Source: Sulfurospirillum diekertiae
GTDB taxonomy: Bacteria > Campylobacterota > Campylobacteria > Campylobacterales > Sulfurospirillaceae
Direction of reading: 5' to 3'
Assembly: GCF_002309535.1 (NCBI RefSeq)
Contig: NZ_CP023275.1
Coordinates: 744,001-808,000, forward strand
Length of the DNA stretch: 64,000 nt
Position 1 is the stretch's first letter; the number at the start of each line of letters is the position of its first letter. Below, piece by piece: positions 38,595 to 46,344 of this stretch. Under the pieces are notes generated by a model. The model was not told where the DNA came from and ran no database searches. It worked only from the letters and a program-made list of their open reading frames with translations. The position numbers and the translations under genes were made by a program.

Positions 38595-39167
38595 ATGCAA
38601 ACACTACAACGCGTAACCAAAGAGACACACATTAGTGTAGAATTAGAGATTAATGGTATGGGTAAGGCAAACATCGCTACGGGTATTGGTTTTTTTGATC
38701 ATATGCTAGAAGCCTTTACCAAGCATTCTTTGATCGATTTAACCCTTACATGTAAAGGTGATACACACATTGATTTTCATCATAGTGTTGAAGATGTAGG
38801 CATTGTTCTTGGGCAAGCTTTACGTGCTTCGATATACCCTATTGAAAGTGTAGAACGTTATGGTAATGCCGTCGTTGTTATGGACGAAGCAGCGGTTGAA
38901 TGCGCCCTTGATCTTAGCAATCGTGCTTATTTAGTCTATGAAGTAGCGATGGAAGGAAAAGTTGGCGAATTTGATGTGGAACTGGCGGAAGAGTTTTTTA
39001 GAGCGGTCATCAGCAATGCTGGTATCAGTGCACATATTATTGCCCGCCGTGGTAAAAATAGACATCATCTTTTGGAAGCCGCATTTAAAGCTTTTGCTGT
39101 AGCCCTTCGTCGGAGTTTAGTCAAAAATGAGCGTGCAGGAATTCCAAGCACTAAGGGTGTTTTATAA
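38595..39167 (+). CDS. hisB: Imidazoleglycerol-phosphate dehydratase
   Basis: Sixth step of histidine synthesis. The 190 residues contain the metal motifs FHHSVEDVG and RHHLLEAAFKAF and the GFFDHML start motif, the length of the monofunctional enzyme. No other his gene lies nearby: it stands inside an envelope operon between rlpA and kdsC (TAATG overlap). A near-copy of the palindrome (core 38746-38755) encodes LTCKG. Confidence 0.97.
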   Translation: MQTLQRVTKETHISVELEINGMGKANIATGIGFFDHMLEAFTKHSLIDLTLTCKGDTHIDFHHSVEDVGIVLGQALRASIYPIESVERYGNAVVVMDEAAVECALDLSNRAYLVYEVAMEGKVGEFDVELAEEFFRAVISNAGISAHIIARRGKNRHHLLEAAFKAFAVALRRSLVKNERAGIPSTKGVL

Positions 39168-39664
39168 TGATTGAATTATTGGTTTTTGATGTTGATGGTT
39201 GCCTTACGGATGGCGGAATTACCTATGGCAACAGTGATGCCGAAGAGTTTAAAACATTTAATGTCAAAGATGGTTTCGGCATTGTCTCATGGATGAAATT
39301 GGGACGTAAAACAGCAATCATTACGGGACGAAGTTCTCAGGTAGTTCATAAGCGAGCCAAAGAACTTGGCATTAATTATTTGTATCAAGATGTCAAAAAT
39401 AAAAAAGCTGTTTTACAAGAAATCTTGGATAAAGAAGGACTCTCATTTAATCAAGTCGCTGCTATTGGTGATGATTTGAATGATGTGTCATTGTTACGTT
39501 CTGTTGGCCTTTCATTCGCTCCAGCCGATGCCTTACCTATGGTTTTGCAATCTGTTGATGTTGTATTACATAAAGAGGGTGGAAAAGCGGCAGTTAGAGA
39601 GATGATCGACATTGTGGTCGAGAAAGAAAATTTGAGTGAGGCATTTGTAAACCTTTGGCTGTAA
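39167..39664 (+). CDS. kdsC: KDO-8-phosphate phosphatase
   Basis: HAD-family phosphatase in the synthesis of KDO for lipopolysaccharide. The 165 residues have the HAD motif FDVDGCLTDG with the nucleophile D8/D10 pair, AIITGRSS, and AAIGDDLNDVSLL; no cap domain, as in KdsC tetramers. Directly followed by lptC and lptA, so synthesis and transport of LPS are encoded together. Confidence 0.93.
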   Translation: MIELLVFDVDGCLTDGGITYGNSDAEEFKTFNVKDGFGIVSWMKLGRKTAIITGRSSQVVHKRAKELGINYLYQDVKNKKAVLQEILDKEGLSFNQVAAIGDDLNDVSLLRSVGLSFAPADALPMVLQSVDVVLHKEGGKAAVREMIDIVVEKENLSEAFVNLWL

Positions 39665-40188
39665 GATTACTGGTATATTCAACACTTCTTTTCTTTGCAA
39701 TGATGCTCTTTTTAATTATTAAAGAGCCTTATACGATTAATATCGTAGATCAAAATGGGAATTTAGTTCCTGATATAGAACTTTTTAATGCTCAAAATTA
39801 TCAGATTAAAGAGGGAACGATTGAAAGCATCGTGCATGCAGATCGCGTAGCACGTTATAAAGATTTTGATAAACTGTATGTTATTAATGCAGGGCACAAG
39901 ACTAAAGAGGGATTACATGGTACGCTCATATCAGATGAAGGCACTCTTCAAGATAATGTCATGCACTTCCAAACCAATTCACATTATGCTAGAGAAGATG
40001 GTGTTGCCCTAGATGGTGAAGATATTTTTTATGACCTTAAAAAAGAGATTTTAAGCAGTGAAAAACCCTTTGATTTCACCCAGAAGCAGAGCCGTAGTCA
40101 TGGGCTTTCATTTGTTTATCAGATGAAAGAGGGCACAATAAGTGCCACTAATATACACTCATTTATACAACAACTAGGGAAGAAGTAG
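39655..40188 (+). CDS. lptC: LptC-like LPS transport protein
   Basis: Single-pass inner membrane protein passing LPS from LptBFG to LptA. TTG start overlapping kdsC by 10 bp. The 177 residues have one helix (about 4-20) and a periplasmic part with beta-jellyroll strands. Sequence similarity within LptC is low, so the name rests mainly on size, topology and position between kdsC and lptA. Confidence 0.78.
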   Translation: MAVRLLVYSTLLFFAMMLFLIIKEPYTINIVDQNGNLVPDIELFNAQNYQIKEGTIESIVHADRVARYKDFDKLYVINAGHKTKEGLHGTLISDEGTLQDNVMHFQTNSHYAREDGVALDGEDIFYDLKKEILSSEKPFDFTQKQSRSHGLSFVYQMKEGTISATNIHSFIQQLGKK

Positions 40189-40653
40189 ATGAAAAAACTG
40201 ATAGCACTCTGTTTATGCGCTTCAAGTATGCTTTTGGCTGCGGAAGTCGAAGTCACTGCTGACAAATTTTTTGCTGATGATAAAAAGAAAATCAGTACCT
40301 TTGAAGGTCATGTTATCGTGATCAAAGAGAGTGATAAACTGACAGCGAATAAAGTCGTCATAGAGTTTGATGATAAAAAACAACCTTTACGCTATATTGC
40401 AACAGGTAATGCCAAGGGCAATTTAACGATGAATCAAAAAAAGTATTATGGCGAAGCTGAAAAAATGACCTATGAACCATCAAAAAGCCTTTACACTTTA
40501 GAGAAAAAAGCCTTTTTGCATGAGATTGAAACAGATAAAAAAGTGTATGGTGATTTTATCCGAGCGGATCAAAACAGTGGGCAGTATCAAGTGGATGGGA
40601 AAGGGGCTGCACCTGTGAAATTTATCTTCAAAGTTGAGGATAAAAAACAGTGA
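40189..40653 (+). CDS. lptA: LptA-like periplasmic LPS carrier
   Basis: Periplasmic bridge protein of LPS export. The 154 residues have a signal peptide (1-18, ending MLLAAE) and the OstA/LptA repeats: VTADKFFADDKKKISTFEGHV, KLTANKVVIEFDD and a YYGEAEKMTYEP strand. Starts right after the lptC stop and overlaps engB (GTGA). Confidence 0.9.
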   Translation: MKKLIALCLCASSMLLAAEVEVTADKFFADDKKKISTFEGHVIVIKESDKLTANKVVIEFDDKKQPLRYIATGNAKGNLTMNQKKYYGEAEKMTYEPSKSLYTLEKKAFLHEIETDKKVYGDFIRADQNSGQYQVDGKGAAPVKFIFKVEDKKQ

Positions 40654-41252
40654 TTAAAGTCAAAAATGCCTTCTTTGTGAAGTCTGCTTCCAAAATGGAA
40701 GAGACTACACCTGAAGGGATGAGCGAAGTTGCTTTTATTGGACGTAGTAATGTGGGCAAAAGTTCCATTATTAATGCGCTTACCAATAAAAAAGGACTTG
40801 CTAAAAGCTCTTCAACACCGGGCAAGACACGTCTCATTAACTTTTTTCAAATCATCTTAGACAAAGACGGCGAAAGTTACCATGCGCAACTGGTAGATCT
40901 TCCTGGCTTTGGATATGCCAAAGTATCGCATAGCCTCAAAGCAGAGTGGCAAAAAAACCTGACAGATTATATTAAAAAGCGCGTTTCAATCCGTGTTTTT
41001 GTCCATCTTGTTGATTCTCGTCACCCTTTTTTGGAGATAGACCAAGCAGTACACACCTATTTAAGTGAAATTGTAAGACCCGATCAGACCATTTTGCGTA
41101 TTTTTACCAAACTTGATAAATTAAAACAGAGTGAGATTAGCCTGATTAAAAAGAATTATCCGGATGCTATTTTGGTCTCAAGTAGTAGCAAAAAAGGGGT
41201 AGATAAGGCACTTAACGCTATTTTCTTAACGCTTTTTGGAGAAGAGTCATGA
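40650..41252 (+). CDS. engB: Ribosome biogenesis GTPase EngB/YsxC
   Basis: Essential GTPase in 50S assembly. GTG start in a GTGA overlap with lptA. The 200 residues hold G1 GRSNVGKSS (31-39), a G2 region with STPGKTRLINFF, G3 DLPGFGYAKVS, and G4 TKLDKL. It overlaps the following acetyltransferase by 4 bp (ATGA). Confidence 0.95.
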   Translation: MIKVKNAFFVKSASKMEETTPEGMSEVAFIGRSNVGKSSIINALTNKKGLAKSSSTPGKTRLINFFQIILDKDGESYHAQLVDLPGFGYAKVSHSLKAEWQKNLTDYIKKRVSIRVFVHLVDSRHPFLEIDQAVHTYLSEIVRPDQTILRIFTKLDKLKQSEISLIKKNYPDAILVSSSSKKGVDKALNAIFLTLFGEES

Positions 41253-41707
41253 TACGTTATACGAAAGCAAAACTGAGTGATATTGTCCATATGCAAGAGG
41301 TTGTAAAACCTGAAGTCGAAAAAGGAATTATTCTCTTCCGCAGTTCCGATGAAATGGCAACCAATATTCGTTCGTACATCCTTGCTAAGGAAGATGACCA
41401 GATTATTGGATTTGGAGCTTTACATTTCCATGCAGATAATTTAGCAGAGATTAGAAGCCTTGTTGTCAAAGAGGGGTTTAGGGGTCATGGCGTTGGAAAA
41501 GGAATTATTCAAAACCTTTTGATCGATGGAGAAAACTTAGGTGTTAAGAAAGTCTTCACCTTGACCTATCAAAAAGCTTTTTTCGAATCTGTTGGTTTTT
41601 CTGAAATCCCCAAAGAGGCACTGCCTACTCATAAAATATGGGCAGATTGTATTAAATGCAAACATTTTCCAATATGCGACGAAATAGCGCTCATCAAAAC
41701 TATTTAG
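41249..41707 (+). CDS. GNAT acetyltransferase, short ArgA-like, with C-terminal cysteine cluster
   Basis: Acetyl-CoA dependent acetyltransferase. The 152 residues have the GNAT motif A (LVVKEGFRGHGVGKGI) and end with CIKCKHFPICDE, a CxxC-x4-C cluster that could bind a metal. Short stand-alone GNATs of this kind act as N-acetylglutamate synthases in some bacteria; that assignment is plausible but not proven, and no arg gene is next to it. Coupled to engB by ATGA. Confidence 0.82.
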   Translation: MIRYTKAKLSDIVHMQEVVKPEVEKGIILFRSSDEMATNIRSYILAKEDDQIIGFGALHFHADNLAEIRSLVVKEGFRGHGVGKGIIQNLLIDGENLGVKKVFTLTYQKAFFESVGFSEIPKEALPTHKIWADCIKCKHFPICDEIALIKTI

Positions 41708-42147
41708 TGACCTTGTGGATCAGTGGATGGCTCTTTTTGAGTCTTGTCATGTCCTCGTTGTATCCACTGATTCCTTCTTTTGTTGGCGTAGTTTTTTGTT
41801 ATCTTATTCTTAATTTTAACCGACATGAAGATAATGCTCTCCCTCTCTTTCTGAGTTTGGGTTATGTGTGTTTATACGATCTTACTAAAGGGTTTTATCT
41901 CTTTTCGTATGTTATTTTATTTGTAGTGGTTTACCGCTTTGCGATCTATAAAATTCAAAATGTTATTACATGTAATAACTGTATTTTAGCAGCATACGTG
42001 GCGATTGCGTATTTGGGGCACTATTTTTTAAATGCTTTTTTTGCCTATTTGGACAATGCACCTTTCCCTTATTTTTCAAACTACTATTTTTACTATATCA
42101 TCATTGATTCATTACTCTCTTTTATGCTTTTTAGGATTTCACGGTGA
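41656..42147 (+). CDS. MreD-like membrane protein
   Basis: Small hydrophobic protein immediately upstream of PBP2. The 163 residues (ATG 41656; the ATG at 41674 is an alternative) span about five helices with few charged residues. Position before mrdA and topology suggest an MreD-type partner of the elongation machinery; similarity by sequence is weak. It overlaps the acetyltransferase gene by 52 bp and mrdA by 4 bp. An 18-bp palindrome lies inside it. Confidence 0.65.
   Translation: MQTFSNMRRNSAHQNYLVTLWISGWLFLSLVMSSLYPLIPSFVGVVFCYLILNFNRHEDNALPLFLSLGYVCLYDLTKGFYLFSYVILFVVVYRFAIYKIQNVITCNNCILAAYVAIAYLGHYFLNAFFAYLDNAPFPYFSNYYFYYIIIDSLLSFMLFRISR
41962..41979. repeat. 18-bp perfect palindrome GTTATTACATGTAATAAC
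   Basis: Variant of the dispersed palindrome: the core ACATGT with TT/AA is kept, while the outer bases change but change symmetrically. Inside the MreD-like gene. Confidence 0.85.
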
Positions 42148-43949
42148 GAATTAAGATTGTTCTTGGTATCTTCATTTCGGTGTGGATCGCCCTGCTGGTT
42201 AGGGTTTATTATATTAGCATTAAATCTAATGCCTATTATGAAGAGATTGCGAAGCAAAATGCGGTCAAAGTCGATGAATTAGCCCCTTTACGTGGTGTTA
42301 TTTTAGATCGCAATCTTAACCCACTCTCTGTCAATCGTTTAGGTTTTTCTATTCGGATTAAACCGAGGTTGAGTTACAAAGTCAATCGGGCTATTTTAGA
42401 TGAAGAAATCGCTTTTTTAGCAGACCTTTTACCTGACTACACTATAAAAGAGATGACCAAAGAGTATCTCAAAGCAGATTCTCCTTACAATCATGACTTT
42501 GTGGATGTCATTCCCTTTGTTCCTTACGATAAGCTCATCCCTTATTTTGCAAAAATTTCGCAGCATGAAAATCTTAGAATAGAGATTACTTCCAAACGTC
42601 ATTATCCTTATGGTGCGTTAGCATCGCATGTCATTGGGTATGTGGGAAAATCGAATACGCAAGATATTTCTGAGGATGAAACAGGTACGGCAAAATTAGT
42701 TGGCTTCTCTGGTAAAACGGGTATTGAAAAATATTACAATGATGTTTTGCGTGGCGTTAAAGGGGAAAAAAAAACTAAAGTGACTGCATTTAACCAAGAG
42801 ATTGAGCAGGTCAGTAAAACACTTCCTAAAAGCAATGATTTGGTTTTAAGCCTTGATTTGGAGTTGCAACGCTACATTGCAGAACTTTTTGGTACGGATA
42901 GTGGTGCAGTGGTTGTTCTGAATGCACAAACAGGTGAAATTTTAGCCGCGGCGAGTTTTCCAGAATATGATCTTAATAAATTCGTCAGTGGCATTACGCA
43001 AGAAGAGTGGGTTGTTCTTGCCAATGATCTCAACCATCCTTTTACCAATAAATTGGTCAATGGACTTTATCCTCCAGGGTCTGTCGTAAAAATGGGCGTC
43101 GGTCTTGCAATGATGAATTCAGGCATTATTAACCCAACAACGAGTTTTGAGTCAACCGGTACGATGGAGCTTGGCGGTAGGGTATTTCGTGACTGGAAAA
43201 AAGAGGGACATGGTATGATCTCCTATGTTCGTGCTATTAAAGAGAGTTGTGATGACTATTTTTACAAAGCGAGTCTCAAAGTCGGTATTGATAACATTGC
43301 TCCTTTTTTAACAAAAATTGGTTTTGCAACAAAAACAGGGATTGATTTACCTCGTGAATTTACGGGAACGGTTCCAAGTCGTGAGTGGAAAAAAGCACGT
43401 TTCGGCAAAGGGTGGTCTCAAGGTGAAACCCTGATTACGTCAATCGGTCAAGGGTATTTTCTCGTGACGCCTGTGCAAATTGCTAAATACACCGCTTTTT
43501 TAGCAACGGGGAATGGTGTGACACCTCATTTTATCAGCAAAATAAACGACGAAACGATCAATTTCCCCGCTGATCCCAGCATCGTGAGTGAGAGTGAAAA
43601 ACGCTTTTTGAAAGTTACGCGTGAGGGTATGTTTGAAGTCGCCAATGTTCCTGGTGGAACAGCTGTCAATCACATCAAAGTAACAGCCCCTTTTAAAATA
43701 GCCGCTAAAACAGGAACAGCACAAGTTGTGGGTATTTCGCAAACCGATAAAAAACGTATGCGAGAAGAAGATATGGATTATTTCCAACGCTCTCACGCTT
43801 GGCTTACCACGTTTGGACCTTATGATAACCCTCAATATGTTGTAACGGTTCTTGTTGAACATGGAAGTCATGGTGGGTCAGAAGGCGGTCCAATCGCCTC
43901 AAAAATCTATGATAAACTCTACGAAATGGGTTATATTAAACTTCGATAA
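42144..43949 (+). CDS. mrdA: Penicillin-binding protein 2
   Basis: Class B transpeptidase of the elongation complex, partner of RodA. GTG start in a GTGA overlap. The 601 residues: membrane anchor (2-20), PBP dimer domain (about 45-215) and transpeptidase domain with GSVVK (S313 nucleophile, K316), the SxN-type motif around KESCDDYF, and KTGTAQ (522-527). End of the nadK-mrdA operon. Confidence 0.95.
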   Translation: MRIKIVLGIFISVWIALLVRVYYISIKSNAYYEEIAKQNAVKVDELAPLRGVILDRNLNPLSVNRLGFSIRIKPRLSYKVNRAILDEEIAFLADLLPDYTIKEMTKEYLKADSPYNHDFVDVIPFVPYDKLIPYFAKISQHENLRIEITSKRHYPYGALASHVIGYVGKSNTQDISEDETGTAKLVGFSGKTGIEKYYNDVLRGVKGEKKTKVTAFNQEIEQVSKTLPKSNDLVLSLDLELQRYIAELFGTDSGAVVVLNAQTGEILAAASFPEYDLNKFVSGITQEEWVVLANDLNHPFTNKLVNGLYPPGSVVKMGVGLAMMNSGIINPTTSFESTGTMELGGRVFRDWKKEGHGMISYVRAIKESCDDYFYKASLKVGIDNIAPFLTKIGFATKTGIDLPREFTGTVPSREWKKARFGKGWSQGETLITSIGQGYFLVTPVQIAKYTAFLATGNGVTPHFISKINDETINFPADPSIVSESEKRFLKVTREGMFEVANVPGGTAVNHIKVTAPFKIAAKTGTAQVVGISQTDKKRMREEDMDYFQRSHAWLTTFGPYDNPQYVVTVLVEHGSHGGSEGGPIASKIYDKLYEMGYIKLR

Positions 43950-44070
43950 TGCCTCTTTAATGACTTCAAATCTCAAAGCTATTTTAGGGCAATAAGCTCT
44001 ATACTATATGAGAAAATTTTTGAAAGTCATAGCTTCAAATAATTTTATTCAATGTAAAGAAAGGTAGAAA

Positions 44071-44241
44071 ATGAAAAAAATAATCTTTGGTTGCATGATG
44101 ATGGCAATCATGTTGAGTGGATGTTGGTGGCGACCCTATTATGGTGACCATGATAGTGGCAGACATGGTGGACATGGCATGGAAATGCATGAAGGTGGCG
44201 AAGGTAGGGACATGCATGGCGGTGAAGACGGTCGTCGATAA
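44071..44241 (+). CDS. 56-residue His/Gly/Met-rich lipoprotein
   Basis: Small gene with AAAGG six bases before the ATG and a terminator eight bases after the stop. The product has a lipoprotein signal ending MLSGC (cysteine 18), then WWRPYYGD, then a tail rich in His, Gly, Glu and Met (RHGGHGMEMHEGGEGRDMHGG), with five histidines and three methionines in the mature part. That composition suggests binding of a metal such as copper or nickel, but no family is recognised. Alone between mrdA and the convergent DJ-1 gene. Confidence 0.8.
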   Translation: MKKIIFGCMMMAIMLSGCWWRPYYGDHDSGRHGGHGMEMHEGGEGRDMHGGEDGRR

Positions 44242-44248
44242 TCATGTT

Positions 44249-44275
44249 AGATACCTCGCATAATGAGAGGTATCT
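44249..44275 (+). terminator. Terminator after the small lipoprotein gene
   Basis: AGATACCTC (44249-44257) and GAGGTATCT (44267-44275), perfect 9-bp stem with a 9-nt loop, followed by TT and an A run. Could serve both convergent genes. Confidence 0.65.
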
Positions 44276-44310
44276 TTAAAAAACAAAACAATCCTATAGG
44301 GAAAAAGATC

Positions 44311-44322
44311 TTTACATGTAAA
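44311..44322. repeat. Dispersed palindrome TTTACATGTAAA
   Basis: Perfect intergenic copy (extended CTTTACATGTAAAG), three bases from the stop of the DJ-1 family gene. Confidence 0.9.
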
Positions 44323-44325
44323 GAG

Positions 44326-44904
44326 TTAGAGACGCATAATATCGATGGTGTATTCTATTTTTTCTGCAACCTCTTGTGCTATAGGTGCGCCAAAGAGTTC
44401 TCGTAAAAGATAAAAGCCTAGCTCCAAACCAGAGCTTACACCAGCAGCAGTAATCATCTTTCCATCTCGGACTACTTTGGAAGAGAGAACATTGACACCA
44501 TAAGCGGCTAATTCATCAAAAGCAGTGTGATAGGTAGTTGCTTCTTTCCCTTTAAGCATTCCCGCTTCTGCAAGAAAAAATGCTCCTGTACAGACTGATG
44601 TTAAGTAGGTCACCTCTTTGGAGTGTTTTTGGATAAAGTTTTGCATGGAAGTCTCTTTCATCCATATCATGCGCCCTTTTCCGCCTGGGAAAAGTAGAAC
44701 ATCTAAAGTAGGGCAGGTTTCAAATGTCATATCAGGCAAAATTCTCAAACCATTGAAGGCATGTACAGGCTCTAAACTGGGAGCAATTAAAAGCACTTGT
44801 GTGCTGTTAGGCTGTACTTTGTTAACGTAACTTAGTACCTCAAAAGGTGCTACAAAATCAAGCTCTTCGACGTTTGGGAAGATAACAATACCAATGGTGA
44901 CCAT
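44326..44904 (-). CDS. DJ-1/PfpI family protein
   Basis: Class I glutamine-amidotransferase-like fold. The 192 residues begin TIGIVIFPNVEELDFVAPFEVL and have the nucleophile elbow TSVCTGAFFLAEAG (C105) with YHTAFDEL after it, the pattern of isonitrile hydratase and of the N-terminal domain of AraC-type GlxA regulators; no DNA-binding domain is attached. Activity is unknown. Downstream of ybeY on the same strand with a 3-bp gap. Confidence 0.87.
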   Translation of the reverse strand: MVTIGIVIFPNVEELDFVAPFEVLSYVNKVQPNSTQVLLIAPSLEPVHAFNGLRILPDMTFETCPTLDVLLFPGGKGRMIWMKETSMQNFIQKHSKEVTYLTSVCTGAFFLAEAGMLKGKEATTYHTAFDELAAYGVNVLSSKVVRDGKMITAAGVSSGLELGFYLLRELFGAPIAQEVAEKIEYTIDIMRL

Positions 44905-44907
44905 AGG

Positions 44908-45327
44908 TTACTCCTCTGTTCTCACGATTAAGCTGGCAGGTAGATTGTACTGCTTAATCCACTCCTCTTCTTTAACACGCATTTCTCCGTGATCAATTTC
45001 ATGGTCAAAACCTAAAAGATGAAGCATTCCGTGAATAAACAAAAGGGTAATCTCTTCTTCCACACTATGTCCAAGCTCTTTAGCTTTTTGTGCCGCCAAT
45101 TCATGATTGATAACGATTGAACCTAGCGGGGCATGAGGAAAGTCATCAATGGGAAAGCTGAGGACATCCGTGGTTTTGTCTATGCCACGATGCGCCAAAT
45201 TAAGCTCTTGCATACTCTGCCCATCAATAATAAGAAGCTCAACTTCTTTTGGGGTATGTTCTTCACAAATCTGCTCCAGCATCTTTACATGTAAAGCAAT
45301 GTTGAACTCATTTTCAATCAGTAGCAT
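44908..45327 (-). CDS. ybeY: rRNA maturation endonuclease YbeY
   Basis: Metal-dependent RNase for 16S rRNA 3' end processing and 70S quality control. The 139 residues end with the zinc motif [11 protein letters not shown] (H99, H103, H109) after TTDVLSFP and [10 protein letters not shown]. Upstream of the DJ-1 gene and downstream of the Mur-like gene. A palindrome copy near the N-terminus encodes ALHVK. Confidence 0.94.
   Translation of the reverse strand: MLLIENEFNIALHVKMLEQICEEHTPKEVELLIIDGQSMQELNLAHRGIDKTTDVLSFPIDDFPHAPLGSIVINHELAAQKAKELGHSVEEEITLLFIHGMLHLLGFDHEIDHGEMRVKEEEWIKQYNLPASLIVRTEE
45284..45295. repeat. Dispersed palindrome TTTACATGTAAA
   Basis: Perfect copy inside ybeY, read as Leu-His-Val-Lys at residues 12-15. 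Confidence 0.9.
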
Positions 45328-45339
45328 GCAAATCTCCTT

Positions 45340-46344
45340 TTAAAATAGGCTTGGTTGGATCGTAAATGATTTAACAAATAGGGACTCATAGCTCTCTTTG
45401 TCTCCTAAAATCAGAGCATATGCAAATGATTTTTGCGCTAAGATTGAGAGCTCTTCAATCGTTTCAAACAGAAACGTTTCTCCTTCGAAAGCAATGCTTT
45501 GTTGGAGTTGTTTCGGTAAAGCGAGAATCATATAAGAGCTTTCGATCATGGTTTGCATATAACTCAGTAATGAAGGCAATAAAGAAAATGTAGGCTCGAA
45601 AATCAGCACTTTGTCGCTAGCGCCAAACTCTTTTTTACAGAGTGCATGGGTGACAAACTGCGGATAAAAATGTTCACAAAACCCTAAATGCTCTAAATTA
45701 TAAGTAATTTCATGGGTATCACAAAACTGAAGTAAACAGAGGAACTCTTCCACAAAAATCGAAGGAATTTTTTGCTCGTAGAGGTAGCGCTCTTGATGCC
45801 AAAAGGAAGAGAGGAAAAGTCCTTTGGAAACAATGAGAGGTTTTACATGTAAAGCATTTTCTACACGGTGGGCAACGGGAGCAATTTTTTGCACAAGGAT
45901 GCTATCACTGAGAGAAAAATGCTCTTCCTCTTTTGCATTGAGTAATATTTTAGCAATACTAAAAAGATCACCGCGCAAACGCTTGATCGTTTTAGGGACA
46001 TGAATCATCTCCAAAAGCGCTTCTTGTACGGGTGAAAGTAGCACAATATTGAGTGATTTTTGCGTAATAGTATAACGTAGAAGCTTGATAAACATCTGCT
46101 CTATAGAAGCGACTTCGATCCATGCACATTCGTCATCTTCATTCAAAAAAGGAAGCGTCGTGACAATGGCATAAGCCCCTTTATTCAGCGCTTGATGGAT
46201 AGATTCGCGTGAAGCAGTGGTGTCTATGAAAAGATCGCCATGAGAGACACGCGAACTCTCAAGCGAAATAGAGGCAAACGCATCAATGGGAGGCAGAGTC
46301 GCAAGCTTCCCATCAATGATGCGTACAAAGTTATCTATTTTCAT
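45340..46344 (-). CDS. Mur-ligase-like protein without the ATP-binding motif
   Basis: Not clearly recognised. The ATG at 46344 overlaps the metG stop codon (ATGA), so it is translationally coupled. In the 334 residues the first 90 resemble the substrate-binding domain of MurE/MurF (SLESSRVSHGDLFIDTTASRESIHQALNKGAYAIVTT split over residues 27-64), but the expected GTNGKT-type P-loop and central ligase motifs are absent. The rest has no motif I can name. A C. jejuni hypothetical gene seems to occupy the same place next to metG (from memory). A palindrome copy encodes ALHVK. Confidence 0.7.
   Translation of the reverse strand: MKIDNFVRIIDGKLATLPPIDAFASISLESSRVSHGDLFIDTTASRESIHQALNKGAYAIVTTLPFLNEDDECAWIEVASIEQMFIKLLRYTITQKSLNIVLLSPVQEALLEMIHVPKTIKRLRGDLFSIAKILLNAKEEEHFSLSDSILVQKIAPVAHRVENALHVKPLIVSKGLFLSSFWHQERYLYEQKIPSIFVEEFLCLLQFCDTHEITYNLEHLGFCEHFYPQFVTHALCKKEFGASDKVLIFEPTFSLLPSLLSYMQTMIESSYMILALPKQLQQSIAFEGETFLFETIEELSILAQKSFAYALILGDKESYESLFVKSFTIQPSLF
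45842..45853. repeat. Dispersed palindrome TTTACATGTAAA
   Basis: Perfect copy inside the Mur-like gene, read as Leu-His-Val-Lys. Confidence 0.9.
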
